From contig NZ_MOAL01000009.1 of the NCBI RefSeq assembly GCF_003731765.1, forward strand, positions 1-64,000: a DNA stretch of 64,000 bases, read 5' to 3'. This DNA comes from Pseudomonas chlororaphis (lineage in GTDB: Bacteria > Pseudomonadota > Gammaproteobacteria > Pseudomonadales > Pseudomonadaceae). Positions 1-8,235 of the stretch are shown in pieces. Below the pieces are notes generated by a model. That model was given only the letters and a program-made list of their open reading frames with translations. It made no database searches and was not told the origin of the DNA. Positions within the stretch are counted from its first letter, which is position 1; each line of letters opens with the position of its first letter. The translations under genes were made by a program, and so were the position numbers.

Positions 1-36
1 GGTTGGTTAAGATCTTTCGTCTCAACCGAGGCGCGC

Positions 37-64
37 ATTCTACAGCAGCCTCATTTGCTGTCAA
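37..64 (-). promoter_or_regulatory. Proximal rRNA-operon promoter, reading left out of the window
   Basis: On the minus strand there is a perfect -35 box TTGACA (59-64), a 16-base spacer and a -10 box TAGAAT (37-42), followed by a GC-rich discriminator GCGCGCC. The downstream bases run towards position 1 and match the leader I remember from Pseudomonas rrn operons. Known: a GC-rich discriminator after a strong promoter is typical of stringently controlled rRNA promoters. Inference: the 16S rRNA gene begins a short distance left of base 1. Confidence 0.75.
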
Positions 65-146
65 GTGATTATTTTCAGAAGCTTTCAAGGATTTCCTTAA
101 CAACTTCAACCACTTGCGCTTCCGATCACTCGTTAGCGGGAGGCGA

Positions 147-174
147 ATTCTACAGCGTTACACACGACCGTCAA
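147..174 (-). promoter_or_regulatory. Distal rRNA-operon promoter in tandem with the proximal one
   Basis: A second minus-strand promoter has -35 TTGACG (169-174), a 16-base spacer and -10 TAGAAT (147-152), then the GC-rich discriminator TCGCCTCCCGC. It sits 110 bases upstream of the proximal promoter and has the same spacer length and -10 box. The AT-rich bases just upstream (about 180-225) could act as an UP element. Tandem strong promoters of this build are characteristic of rrn operons. Confidence 0.7.
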
Positions 175-534
175 CCCCCAATCTGAAAATTCTTTTCCCT
201 GATCAAAGAACCTGGATTTCCCCCTATATAAAGCTGCTGATCCCCATACAAAGCACCAGGGCAACGGGCAGCACGCCCGCGCCGCCATAGAGGCGTTTCT
301 TTAATAGCACCGCTCAGGACACAGCGCTTAGCCGACTGGGCAGATGAGGCGGTGCTGCGCCTCTTATATAAGGCAAGAGAAAACCGCCCATATGAAAACA
401 CCGACGCCGACTTAATCGCGGTGCGTGCTCACCCGCCACCCAGACTAAGAAAGGCCCTACTCAGCAAGGCCTTTTTTTCACCCACGGAAAAGTGATGATC
501 GCCGCCCAACCGCAACAGCAGAGGAACCTGGACG
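175..534. other. Non-coding stretch upstream of the rRNA promoters
   Basis: No convincing gene is seen. The left part is AT-rich and may be an UP element or Fis region for the leftward rRNA promoters. The right part holds a plus-strand terminator (450-478) and the ribosome binding site of the next gene. An open frame on the minus strand (171-401) has low-complexity Arg/Ser composition and no ribosome binding site, so it is not called. Confidence 0.5.
450..478 (+). terminator. Rho-independent terminator with no obvious upstream gene
   Basis: The 7-base arm AAAGGCC (450-456) pairs with GGCCTTT (468-474) and runs into a T tract to 478, so it works in the plus direction. No plus-strand gene lies between the leftward rRNA promoters and this site. 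It may end a short unrecognised transcript or simply insulate the gene that starts at 535. Confidence 0.65.
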
Positions 535-864
535 ATGGAATTGACGCTGGAAGCCATTGCACTTTTTGCCCTCAAACTGGCTTATGAGACCGAAGGCGCC
601 AGCCCAATCTTAAGGGACGATCAGCTTATGGCCGAGTATGAACGGGAAGTCTTCGGCTTGCTGGTGCGCGCTGCCGATGTCAAAGCCATCCAACTCAAAG
701 TGGATGTCCCCCTGAGTTTGGCGTTGAAGACAGTGGGCGGCACAGATACCGTACTCGGGCGCGAGCTACAGCGGCTGGCCGAAGACGTTCGTAAGGCACA
801 AACGATGGAAGCACTGAACGCTCCACTTGGCCTGCTCAAGGATTACCTGAAAGACATTCAGTGA
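535..864 (+). CDS. Hypothetical protein, 109 aa
   Basis: I do not recognise this protein. It is soluble, predicted mostly helical, with no signal peptide, no membrane segment and no cysteine. Acidic and leucine-rich stretches suggest a compact helical bundle. The ATG at 535 follows a GAGGA ribosome binding site about ten bases upstream. It ends 27 bases before the PH-domain gene at 892, so the two probably share a transcript. Codon use looks like the rest of the chromosome. Function unknown. Confidence 0.6.
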   Translation: MELTLEAIALFALKLAYETEGASPILRDDQLMAEYEREVFGLLVRAADVKAIQLKVDVPLSLALKTVGGTDTVLGRELQRLAEDVRKAQTMEALNAPLGLLKDYLKDIQ

Positions 865-891
865 AGGCTTTTCAAACACAAGGACTGCCCC

Positions 892-1260
892 ATGATCGAC
901 TTCAACAACAAAGGCTTCTTCAAGCTCAAGCAGAACCATGAGTACGCCGAACGCGTTAGCTCCCTGCTGCTGGACGACGAGCAAGTGGTCGACGCTTACA
1001 AGTCCATGCGCGATGGCGTGGTGTTCACCACAAAGCGGATCATCGCCGTGAACGTGCAAGGCATTACCGGCAGTAAAAAAGACTTCACCTCCCTGCCCTA
1101 CAAAAACATCGTCGCGTACTCCGTGGAAACCTCAGGCACCTTTGATCTGGATTCAGAGCTGGAAATCTACTTCTCATCCCTGGGAAAAGTGAAATTCGAG
1201 TTCACCGGCAAGACCTCAATGGTTGAGATATCGAAGCTGATTTCCAAGCACCTGCTTTGA
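892..1260 (+). CDS. Bacterial PH-domain protein, 122 aa
   Basis: The protein has the layout of the small bacterial PH-domain family (bPH_1, PF08000). A short N-terminal segment is followed by beta strands containing DGVVFTTKRII and then LPYKNIVAYSVETSG, where the final part of the fold begins, and a C-terminal helix closes the domain (MVEISKLISKHLL). Members of the family form oligomeric rings and have no known enzymatic activity. There is no signal peptide. The start has an AAGGA ribosome binding site. It lies 27 bases after the gene at 535. The family assignment is from remembered pattern; the role is unknown. Confidence 0.75.
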   Translation: MIDFNNKGFFKLKQNHEYAERVSSLLLDDEQVVDAYKSMRDGVVFTTKRIIAVNVQGITGSKKDFTSLPYKNIVAYSVETSGTFDLDSELEIYFSSLGKVKFEFTGKTSMVEISKLISKHLL

Positions 1261-1570
1261 CCTCCACCCGGCAATGATTGCGACCTGAAGGCCTGAGCCA
1301 AAGCCTCATCCTCTCAGCCCGGTTCATATCTCTATCGCAAAAGCCACCTATGCTTCGTTGCTAGAGACAGCCAACACTCTATTTTACCGACGTTGACTAA
1401 AGCCTCTGCACCACTGCTGTTGCCAAAGAGCACCCGGCGAGGGCTTTGAAGCCTCGCCAATCAGGCCGCGACCTTTGGTTGCGGCCTGACTTTTTTTCGC
1501 CACGAGAGTAATCTCCCGCGGCCAACGTTTTTTCGGACTGGCCCCAGGGCGGGTCTGAGGTTATAAATCC
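1261..1570. other. Intergenic region with two stacked hairpins
   Basis: No protein gene is seen. Two hairpins lie close together: GGCGAG pairing with CTCGCC (1436-1458), then the terminator at 1461-1497. A TTGACT that could be a -35 box occurs at 1393, but no good -10 follows at the right distance. A small RNA ending at the terminator is possible but not shown. The rest carries the leader of the ABC exporter gene. Confidence 0.4.
1461..1497 (+). terminator. Rho-independent terminator upstream of the type I secretion operon
   Basis: The 9-base arm TCAGGCCGC (1461-1469) pairs with GCGGCCTGA (1481-1489) and is followed by a seven-T tract. It separates the PH-domain transcript, or a short RNA, from the exporter operon starting at 1571. 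Confidence 0.85.
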
Positions 1571-3292
1571 ATGTCAGCACTTCAAAAAACCGAGCTGGAA
1601 CAAGCGCTTGCCGTGTGCAAAGGGAGCTTTCTTTCAGTCGGTTTCTTCAGTTTCTTCGTTAACCTGCTGATGCTGGTTCCCTCCTTTTATATGCTTCAGG
1701 TGTATGACCGCGCCGTGGGCAGCGGCAGTTTGTCGACCCTGCTGATGCTGACCCTGATCATGCTGTTGTTGATGGTGACCCTCGGCAGCCTGGAGTGGGT
1801 GCGCTCGCGGATCATGGTACGCATCAGTACGCGCCTGGAAACCCTGCTCGGACAACGGCTGTTCGACGCCAGTTTCAAGCAGGCCCTCAACACCGGCGGC
1901 ATGAACGCTTCGGCCCAGCCGTTGAGCGATTTGAGCAGCCTGCGCCAGTTCCTCACTGGCAACGGTCTGTTCGCTTTCTTCGACACCCCGTGGATTCCCA
2001 TCTACCTGGCGGTGATGTTCATGTTCCACCCCTGGTACGGCTGGATGGGCGTGATCAGTGCCCTGTTGCTGGCCGGCCTGGCCTATATCAACGACAAGCT
2101 GACCAATGGCCCGCTGCATGCCGCCAACCGCGAGCACATGACCGCCACCAGCTTCACCAATAAAAGCCTGCGCAACGCCGAGGTGGTCGAGTCCATGGGC
2201 ATGCTCGGCCACCTGCGCCAACGCTGGAGCGCCCGGGTGCACAAGGTGCTGTCCCTGCAAAGCTCGGCCAGCGACCGTGCCGGGGCGATCTCGGCGATTT
2301 CCAAGACCTTCCGCCAGATCGTCCAATCCCTGGTTCTCGGCCTGGGTGCCTACCTGGCAATTCAGCACGAGATTTCCTCGGGCCTGATGATTGCTGGCTC
2401 GATCCTCCTGGGCCGAGCGCTGGCACCTATCGACCAGTTGATCGGGGTATGGAAAGGCTTTGTCGGCGCCCGTTCGCAATACGCGCGTCTGCATGAGTTA
2501 CTGGAAAAGATCGCCGCCGAACCACCACGCATGTCGCTGCCGGCGCCCCAGGGCGCGATCTCCATCGAGAACCTCGGCGTGGCTCCACCGGAAAGCCGCA
2601 AGCCGACCCTGCGCGGCCTGAGCCTGAGGGTCGCCGCGGGTGAAATGGTGGGGATCATCGGCCCCAGCGGCTCCGGCAAATCCACCCTGGCCCGAGCCTT
2701 GCTGGGCGTCTGGCCGCCCCTGACCGGCAGCGTGCGCCTCGACGGCGCCGACGTGACCCAGTGGCGCCGCGACGAGCTGGGCCCGCACATCGGCTACCTG
2801 CCCCAGGACATCGAGTTGTTCGAAGGCACCATCAGCGAGAACATCTCGCGCTTCGGCGACCTGAACGCCGAAGCCGTGGTGGCGGCCGCGCGCATGGCCG
2901 GGGTGCATGAACTGATCCTGCAATTGCCCAACGGCTACGACACCCTGATCGGCGCCAACGGCGGCGGGCTCTCCGGCGGCCAACGCCAGCGCATCGGCCT
3001 GGCCCGCGCGGTGTATGGCCAGCCACGCTTGGTGGTGCTCGACGAACCTAACTCCAACCTCGACGACGTCGGCGAAAAAATGCTCGCCCAGGCCCTGCAG
3101 AAGCTCAAGCAAAGCGGCGCCACCGTGTTTGTGATCACTCACCGCCCCAGCGTGCTGTCCAATGTCGACAAGCTGCTGGTGCTGAGTAACGGCGAGCTGG
3201 CCTTGTACGGTCCGCGGGACCAGGTCTGGGCCAAACTGCAAAACACGCAACAGGGTGCCGCCGCCACGCAACCTGCCCCTGTGCAACGATAA
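1571..3292 (+). CDS. Type I secretion ABC exporter (PrtD/AprD/HasD family)
   Basis: Inner-membrane permease/ATPase of a type I secretion system of the protease/hemophore class. Residues about 20-300 hold the membrane domain. The ATPase domain follows, with Walker A GPSGSGKST, signature LSGGQRQRIGLARA, Walker B LVVLDEP and a switch His in VITHRP. There is no N-terminal C39 peptidase-like domain, which argues against the LapB/HlyB class. Length (573 aa) fits the PrtD family. The ATG follows GAGG at about ten bases. The adaptor gene starts 20 bases downstream, so this is the first gene of a three-gene operon. No substrate gene (protease, lipase or hemophore) is adjacent, so which exporter it is (Apr, Has or other) cannot be decided here. 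Confidence 0.9.
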   Translation: MSALQKTELEQALAVCKGSFLSVGFFSFFVNLLMLVPSFYMLQVYDRAVGSGSLSTLLMLTLIMLLLMVTLGSLEWVRSRIMVRISTRLETLLGQRLFDASFKQALNTGGMNASAQPLSDLSSLRQFLTGNGLFAFFDTPWIPIYLAVMFMFHPWYGWMGVISALLLAGLAYINDKLTNGPLHAANREHMTATSFTNKSLRNAEVVESMGMLGHLRQRWSARVHKVLSLQSSASDRAGAISAISKTFRQIVQSLVLGLGAYLAIQHEISSGLMIAGSILLGRALAPIDQLIGVWKGFVGARSQYARLHELLEKIAAEPPRMSLPAPQGAISIENLGVAPPESRKPTLRGLSLRVAAGEMVGIIGPSGSGKSTLARALLGVWPPLTGSVRLDGADVTQWRRDELGPHIGYLPQDIELFEGTISENISRFGDLNAEAVVAAARMAGVHELILQLPNGYDTLIGANGGGLSGGQRQRIGLARAVYGQPRLVVLDEPNSNLDDVGEKMLAQALQKLKQSGATVFVITHRPSVLSNVDKLLVLSNGELALYGPRDQVWAKLQNTQQGAAATQPAPVQR

Positions 3293-3311
3293 GGTCTAGA
3301 ACAGTCATCCC

Positions 3312-4631
3312 ATGCAAAACTCCACGTCCTTATCCACTGAAACCACCGACCTGCCAGTGGACGACCGCCCAACCCGTCGCGTCGGCTACCTGATCCTGTT
3401 CCTCACCTTCGGCCTGTTTGGCGGCTGGGCAACCCTGGCGCCCCTGGACAGTGCTGCCCTGGCCCCTGGCGTAGTCACCGTCAAAAGCTACCGCAAGACC
3501 GTGCAACACCTGGAAGGCGGCATCGTCCGCGAGCTACGGGTGCGTGACGGCGATCAGGTCAAGACCGGCGATGTGCTGATGGTGCTGGACAACACCCAGG
3601 CACGCTCCGAAATGGAGATGATGCGCAGTCAGTTGATTGCCGCCCAGGAACTTGAGGCGCGCCTGGTGGCCGAGCGCGACGGCTTGCCCGCCCCCCTGCC
3701 GGTACCCGGCCTCAACCCCGAGGACCCGCGGGTGCGTGAAGCCCACGACAGCGAAGCACGGATCTTTCAGACCCGGCGCACCTCGCTGCTGGGTGAAATA
3801 GGCCTGCAGGAACAATCCATCGGCCAGATCGAACAGCAAATCCGCGGCTTCAAGGCGATCATCGCCAGCAAGCAGAGCCTCGCCCGCTCCTATGAAGAAG
3901 AGATCGTCGACTTGCGCGCTCTGCTCGCCGAAGGCTACGTGGACAAATTGCGCCTGCGCGACCAGGAACGCAGCCTCTCCCGCTTACAGGCCGAAGTGGC
4001 CGAACAGCAATCGGAAAGCGCCCGCGCCGCCGTGCAGATCGGCGAAGCCAAGCTGAAGATCCTGCAACTGAAAAAAGCCTTTGCCAGCGACGTCGCCGGC
4101 CAACTGGGGGAAACCCGGACCAAGGTCTACGACCTGCGCGAGCGCCTGGCTACGGTGAAGGACCGCGACCAGCGCACGGAAATCCTCGCCCCCGAGTCCG
4201 GCATGGTCATGGGCATGACCGTGCACACCCTGGGCGGGGTCATTAGCCCAGGCACCCCGCTGATGGACATTGTGCCGGCCAGCGAAGAACTGATCGTCGA
4301 AGCCCAAGTGTCGCCTATGGACATCGACCGCGTCGCCGTCGGCCGCCCGGTGGATATCCGCTTCAGCGCCTTCAAGAGCAGCACCACGCCGGTGATCGGC
4401 GGCACCCTGGTGCAGATCTCCGCCGACCGCCTGACCAACAAAGACAACGGCGTCAGCTATTACCTGGCCCGGGTCGCCGTCACCGAAGAAGGCCGCAAGG
4501 CCCTCGGCAAACTGGCCCTGGTGCCGGGCATGCCGGCTGAAGTGCTGATCAACACTGGCGCCCGCACCCTTCTACAATACCTGATGCAACCGGCGACCAA
4601 CGCCTTTGCCCGTTCGCTGATCGAGGACTGA
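3312..4631 (+). CDS. Type I secretion membrane-fusion protein (HlyD/PrtE family)
   Basis: Periplasmic adaptor linking the ABC exporter to the outer-membrane channel. A short cytoplasmic tail is followed by one membrane segment (about residues 27-48), a biotinyl-lipoyl-like half-motif (VQHLEGGIVRELRVRDGDQV), a long coiled coil (about 90-270), and a C-terminal beta-barrel domain with the HlyD-type region LVPGMPAEVLINTG. Length 439 aa is typical. It follows the exporter by 20 bases, and the TolC-like gene begins one base after its stop, so the three genes are translated from one transcript. Confidence 0.9.
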   Translation: MQNSTSLSTETTDLPVDDRPTRRVGYLILFLTFGLFGGWATLAPLDSAALAPGVVTVKSYRKTVQHLEGGIVRELRVRDGDQVKTGDVLMVLDNTQARSEMEMMRSQLIAAQELEARLVAERDGLPAPLPVPGLNPEDPRVREAHDSEARIFQTRRTSLLGEIGLQEQSIGQIEQQIRGFKAIIASKQSLARSYEEEIVDLRALLAEGYVDKLRLRDQERSLSRLQAEVAEQQSESARAAVQIGEAKLKILQLKKAFASDVAGQLGETRTKVYDLRERLATVKDRDQRTEILAPESGMVMGMTVHTLGGVISPGTPLMDIVPASEELIVEAQVSPMDIDRVAVGRPVDIRFSAFKSSTTPVIGGTLVQISADRLTNKDNGVSYYLARVAVTEEGRKALGKLALVPGMPAEVLINTGARTLLQYLMQPATNAFARSLIED

Positions 4632-4632
4632 C

Positions 4633-6042
4633 ATGAAGCGTTTTCTTGCTCTGTGCCTGTCCCTCAGCGCCCTGCCCGTCTGGGCTGCCAGCGTCGCCGA
4701 AACCGACTACCTGGACCTCTGGCAACTGCAACAGGAAGCCCGGGGCGCCGACCCGCGCGTGCTCAAGGCCCAGGCCCAGGTGCGCAGCGGCGAGGGCCGC
4801 AAAGACGCGGCCTTCGGCCAGATGTTGCCCCAGCTCAACGCCAGCGGCAGCGTCAACCGCAGCCGTCGCGACGATGACCTGAGCCGCACTGAATACAACG
4901 GCAAGCGTGCAGCCCTGGCCCTGAACCAAGTGATCTACGACCCGCAGGTGTGGCGCAGCTATCAGAAATTTTCCGAGCTGGCGCAGCAGAGCCAATACGA
5001 GTCTGCCGACGCTCAGGTGCTCAGTAGCATCGACCTGACTGAACGCTACTTCACCGTGCTGGCCGCCGAGGACGAATTGTCCTTGGTGCGCCAGGAGCTG
5101 GAAATGACCCGGAAGAACCTGGACCGGGCCAACCACCTGTATGCCGCGCAGATGATCACCAAGCCCGAGCAGTTGGACATCAAGGCCCGGGTGGACAAGC
5201 TGGTGGCCGACGAAATCGAAGCGCAGAACAAAGTGCAGATCAGCCGCGAAGCGATCTCCGAGCTGGTGGGGCGGGATATCCAGGAGCCCCTCAAGCGCAT
5301 CAGCAAGACCCCGTCCTTCAACCTGCCTGCCCAGGAAATGGACTACTGGGTCGACGCCGCCCTGCACAACAACCCGGCCCTGCGCGCCCGCGAACACAGC
5401 CTGAATGCCGCCGAAGCGGCCGTCGGCGAAGCCAGGGCCGGGCACCTGCCGCGCCTGGGCCTGAACCTCACGGCCCAGCGCAGCGACATCGGTTACGAAG
5501 GCACCCTGACCCCGCGCTCGGACAACTTCGTTGCCTCCCTGGACCTGCAAGTGCCGCTGTTCAGCGGTGGCTCCACCAGCGCCCGGGTGGCGGCTTCCGA
5601 AGGCGACAAGGACGCCGCCCAGCAAGACCTTGAAGCCCTGCGTCGCCAAGTGCGCAAGGAAACCCGCTCGGCCTACATCGGCATCACCGCCGGGCTGAGC
5701 CGGATCAAGGCGACCCGGGTGGCCCTAAGTTCGGCCAAAGCCTCGCGCAAGGCCACGGAGATTTCCTTCAAGTATCATCAGAAGAATGCTTCAGACGTGC
5801 TGGACAGCATCCAGAACGAGTTCCGCGCCCGGCGCGACTTCTACCAGTCGCAGTACAAGTTCATCACCAACCTGTTGGTGCTGCACCGTTGGAGCGGGCG
5901 CCTGACCGACGCCGATTTGCGCAAGGCCAACGACTGGCTGGTGGTGCCGCCCATGGCCAGCGCTCAACCGGTGGGCAAGGCCAGCGTGCGCTCCAGCCAG
6001 GGCCCGGTCTCGGCCAGTGAAATCGGTGCCGAAAACAGATAA
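4633..6042 (+). CDS. TolC-family outer-membrane channel of the type I system
   Basis: Outer-membrane efflux/secretion channel (PrtF/AprF/HasF type). A signal peptide ends near residue 18 (LPVWAAS). Two tandem outer-membrane-efflux repeats with long helices follow, including EAAVGEARAGHLPRLGLNL, which starts the second repeat. Length (469 aa) fits the family. The start ATG lies one base after the adaptor's stop, implying translational coupling. Its last 79 bases overlap the convergent GGDEF-EAL gene, so its C-terminal tail of about 26 residues is also coding on the other strand. Confidence 0.9.
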   Translation: MKRFLALCLSLSALPVWAASVAETDYLDLWQLQQEARGADPRVLKAQAQVRSGEGRKDAAFGQMLPQLNASGSVNRSRRDDDLSRTEYNGKRAALALNQVIYDPQVWRSYQKFSELAQQSQYESADAQVLSSIDLTERYFTVLAAEDELSLVRQELEMTRKNLDRANHLYAAQMITKPEQLDIKARVDKLVADEIEAQNKVQISREAISELVGRDIQEPLKRISKTPSFNLPAQEMDYWVDAALHNNPALRAREHSLNAAEAAVGEARAGHLPRLGLNLTAQRSDIGYEGTLTPRSDNFVASLDLQVPLFSGGSTSARVAASEGDKDAAQQDLEALRRQVRKETRSAYIGITAGLSRIKATRVALSSAKASRKATEISFKYHQKNASDVLDSIQNEFRARRDFYQSQYKFITNLLVLHRWSGRLTDADLRKANDWLVVPPMASAQPVGKASVRSSQGPVSASEIGAENR

Positions 6043-7907
6043 CCCTGGACCAGGGTGCAGCCCAGGCTTTCTAGGGCGGCCAGCTCCTCCAGGGTTTCCA
6101 CACCTTCGACAATGCATTCCAGCCCCATGTCCAGGCTCAGGGCAATCAGCGATTTGACGATCTTGAAACTGGCCGGGTTGTGCTGGATGTCAGTGACGAA
6201 ACAGCGGTCGATTTTTAGCTTGGTCAGTGACAGCGCGTGAATCTGGCTGAGGCTGGAATAGCCGGTGCCGAAATCATCCAGGGAGATGCCACAGCCCATC
6301 CGCCGCAACAGACCGATGGCCCGCTGCACCTGGGCGATGTCCTGGATCGCTGCGGTCTCGGTAATTTCCAGGTCCAGGCGCGCCGGGTCAAAGCCACTGC
6401 CGTTGATCACCTCGATAATCGCCGCGACCACATCGGCCGACGCGCAGTCATGCACCGACAGGTTGAAGGACAGGCCGATCTCCTGGGGCCAACCCTGTGC
6501 TGCCTGTAAGGCTTTCTCCAGCAACGGCAGGGTCAGGCGATTGATCATGCCGATGCGTTCGGCAATGGGGATGAACTGGCTGGGCGGCACGTTGCCCAGC
6601 TCCGGGCTGCACCAACGTGCCAGAGCCTCAAAGCCCCGGGTGCGGCGGGTACGGTTATCCACCACTGGCTGGAACACCACAAAAAACTCGGCTTGCAGGT
6701 CGGCCCTGCGCAACGCCTGTTCGATCAGGGCATCACCGTGAAGCTGGTTGAGGTGTTCCCTGGAAAACAGGCACTCCCCGCCGCGCTTCTGGCCTTTGCT
6801 CTGGTACAGGGCGTAGTCGGCGTATTCGTAGACTTCGGTCTCATTGGCTGCCATGTCCGGGAAGGTGGCTATGCCCAGTGAGGCGCTGATCTGTATCGGA
6901 ATGTCCACCAGCAGGAAGGGCTCGCGCAACATCGCACAGACCTTGCGCCCCAGTTCCAGCACCTGCTCGTCGTGCACCGCCTCGGTCATGATCAGGGCAA
7001 ACTCATCGCCGCCCAGACGGGCAATGTGGATGCCGGGGGCACGTAACCCCTGCAGCCGCTGCCCCACCTGAAACAGCAACTTGTCGCCCACGCTGTGACC
7101 GTACAGGTCATTCACCGGTTTGAACCCGTCCAGATCCAGCAGCCCCACCGCCAGGCGCGCCCCACTGGCCCGAGCCTGGCTCAACGACTGCTCAAGCACA
7201 CTGAAGAACTGCCGGCGGTTGGGCAGTCCGGTCAGGCTGTCGAGGTTGGCCAGCAGGCGGTTCTCGTTGCTCAGCTGTTCCGTATTGGCCTGCATGGTTA
7301 CCAACTCGGTGAAGGCCTGGTACTGGTTCTGCAGAATCCACAACATGGCAAAGGACACCAGCAGCACGTTGATGGCCATGGCCATGAACGTCATGTTGCG
7401 GGTGGACGCAAAAAACAGAATGAAAATGGTGTTCACCACCACCGCGGTGATCAGCCCCGCAGGGCGCAGGTGCATCATGCTGAAGATGCAGGCGATCACC
7501 GTGATCGCCATGTAGAACGCCACGTGGGCCTGGGCGTAACTGTCGCCGTAGGGAAACAGCGACAGCGACCACCAGGCAAAAAATAACGCAATGATCCCGG
7601 CCAGGCGATTGGTGCGCTGCAACGAGCGGAACATCTGCTCCGCAGACGGCTGCTGTGCCCGGCTACACCACCACAAGGTCGCCCGATAGGTACACAGCAC
7701 CGTCATCGCCAGCGGGCAGTACACCACCAGCCAGAGCGGCGCGAGGCCGTAATGGGTGGCCGCCAGCGCCAGGGTGTTGACCACCAGCATGAAATACATC
7801 AATGGCAGCTGCCGAGACAGGGCGATGAATTGCGCCCGCAGCAACCGTGGATTATCACTCTGCACCGACATCAGTCCGCGCAGGCGGCCCAGCAAGGTTA
7901 TTTTCAT
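5964..7907 (-). CDS. Membrane-bound GGDEF-EAL protein (diguanylate cyclase/phosphodiesterase)
   Basis: Predicted c-di-GMP turnover enzyme. About 195 N-terminal residues form five or six membrane helices, followed by a GGDEF domain with an intact motif (ARLGGDEFAL) and an EAL domain with an intact motif (FEALARW) and downstream DDFGTGYSSL. Both catalytic signatures look complete, so either activity is possible. There is no HAMP or LapD-like periplasmic domain. I chose the ATG at 7907 because AGGGA lies ten bases upstream; an in-frame GTG at 7925 would add six residues. The 3' end overlaps the TolC-like gene by 79 bases in convergent orientation. Confidence 0.9.
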   Translation of the reverse strand: MKITLLGRLRGLMSVQSDNPRLLRAQFIALSRQLPLMYFMLVVNTLALAATHYGLAPLWLVVYCPLAMTVLCTYRATLWWCSRAQQPSAEQMFRSLQRTNRLAGIIALFFAWWSLSLFPYGDSYAQAHVAFYMAITVIACIFSMMHLRPAGLITAVVVNTIFILFFASTRNMTFMAMAINVLLVSFAMLWILQNQYQAFTELVTMQANTEQLSNENRLLANLDSLTGLPNRRQFFSVLEQSLSQARASGARLAVGLLDLDGFKPVNDLYGHSVGDKLLFQVGQRLQGLRAPGIHIARLGGDEFALIMTEAVHDEQVLELGRKVCAMLREPFLLVDIPIQISASLGIATFPDMAANETEVYEYADYALYQSKGQKRGGECLFSREHLNQLHGDALIEQALRRADLQAEFFVVFQPVVDNRTRRTRGFEALARWCSPELGNVPPSQFIPIAERIGMINRLTLPLLEKALQAAQGWPQEIGLSFNLSVHDCASADVVAAIIEVINGSGFDPARLDLEITETAAIQDIAQVQRAIGLLRRMGCGISLDDFGTGYSSLSQIHALSLTKLKIDRCFVTDIQHNPASFKIVKSLIALSLDMGLECIVEGVETLEELAALESLGCTLVQGYLFSAPISLAETGPWLERTLALPTG

Positions 7908-8235
7908 TGTTGTTGATCCCTGCACTCAGGCTGGCTCATACCCTCATCCCCCACTCGTCATACCGATACTGCTGGAGGGTTTACCCAACTCAACCTGATA
8001 TCGGCCTGAGCGGGGGCTTCTGCAATCCCGGCGATAAAAAACCCATAGGGCGCCCCACCAGGCAAGGCACCGAAAATCGCGACCAAAGCACCATTGCCCC
8101 GGCATTTTCATTGATGTGAGTCTCTGTGGGCGAAAAAGAAAACCGCTATTGATGACGACCAGACAGCGCCCGGACTCGCACCCTTCTGGCCAGATGAATA
8201 GCCCTCGCTCGCCGCTCACTTATCGGACCGACACC
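7908..8235. other. Divergent intergenic region between the GGDEF-EAL gene and the FIST-MCP gene
   Basis: This stretch must carry the promoters of both divergent signalling genes. I see no strong palindrome or clear consensus promoter. A plus-strand frame extends upstream of the chemoreceptor start to 8116, but its composition is unlike the gene and it lacks a ribosome binding site. Confidence 0.4.

Noticed and set aside
171..401. Small minus-strand protein near the rRNA promoters
   Set aside because: Low-complexity Arg/Ser-rich product, no ribosome site, and it would run into the rRNA promoter region.
5964..7907. LapD-type regulator partnered with the type I exporter
   Set aside because: No HAMP or periplasmic output domain, GGDEF and EAL are intact rather than degenerate, and the exporter lacks the C39-like domain of LapB.
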